A DNA stretch of 5,906 nucleotides from Rhodoferax sp. (GTDB lineage: Bacteria > Pseudomonadota > Gammaproteobacteria > Burkholderiales > Burkholderiaceae): positions 1-5,906 of the forward strand of contig JAQGNA010000037.1 of NCBI GenBank assembly GCA_028292075.1, read 5' to 3'. Position numbers and translations under genes: made by a program. The notes under the pieces are model-generated. The model did not search any database and was not told the DNA's origin. It saw nothing but the letters and a program-made list of their open reading frames with translations. Of this stretch, positions 5,873 to 5,906 are shown piece after piece; position 1 is the stretch's first letter, and each line of letters opens with the position of its first letter.

Positions 5873-5906
5873 GTGGAAACCCCGGAAGACTTCACCGGCA
5901 ACGTCA
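5873..5906 (+). pseudogene. fusA: In-frame EF-G sequence beyond the TAG, running off the window
   Basis: The bases after the TAG keep the same frame and encode VETPEDFTGNV, the expected first strand and turn of EF-G domain V. The reading frame was therefore not shifted, and only one codon differs from the family. The remaining ~75 residues of domain V should lie beyond the window edge. Confidence 0.75.

Overview
The window is GC-rich DNA of a Gram-negative bacterium. The typical proteobacterial EF-G, the exported cell-envelope proteins and the G/C-ending codons suggest a betaproteobacterium, probably Burkholderiales (a Comamonadaceae-like genome). This placement is inferred from the look of the proteins, not from a search. 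No rRNA, tRNA, CRISPR array, transposase or phage gene was seen.

Layout from left to right: (1) the 3' part of a plus-strand gene (3-728) whose C-terminal half is an Ivy-type inhibitor of C-type lysozymes, fused to an N-terminal domain I do not recognise; (2) a convergent minus-strand gene (799-1986) for an exported PQQ-dependent aldose sugar dehydrogenase, with a strong GC stem-loop at its 3' end; (3) a divergent AT-rich control region (1987-2258) with a tandem 8-bp repeat, an 8-bp-arm palindrome and a candidate sigma70 promoter; (4) a plus-strand exported NlpC/P60 cysteine peptidase (2259-2819) closed by a clear intrinsic terminator; (5) an unrecognised single-pass membrane protein (from 3006) whose reading frame appears broken by a one-base deletion in a G run near 3612-3615, the rest of the protein continuing in another frame to 3829; (6) an elongation factor G gene (from 4028) with a strong Shine-Dalgarno, not preceded by rpsL/rpsG, so probably a second, orphan fusA copy.

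The most striking observation is that the EF-G frame is interrupted by an in-frame TAG at 5870-5872, exactly where the family normally has Glu (MMAV-E-VETPED). The frame carries on with recognisable EF-G sequence to the window edge. As written, the product loses all of domain V. With the frameshift in the gene just upstream, two adjacent genes carry disabling single-base changes, which suggests either local gene decay or errors in the assembly.

The genes do not form one operon. Three of the five act outside the cytoplasm (lysozyme inhibitor, periplasmic sugar oxidation, peptidoglycan hydrolysis), the membrane protein probably exposes its C-terminal part there, and EF-G acts in translation. 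I found no convincing new multi-gene system; the points of interest are the interrupted genes, the Ivy fusion and several regulatory-looking inverted repeats.
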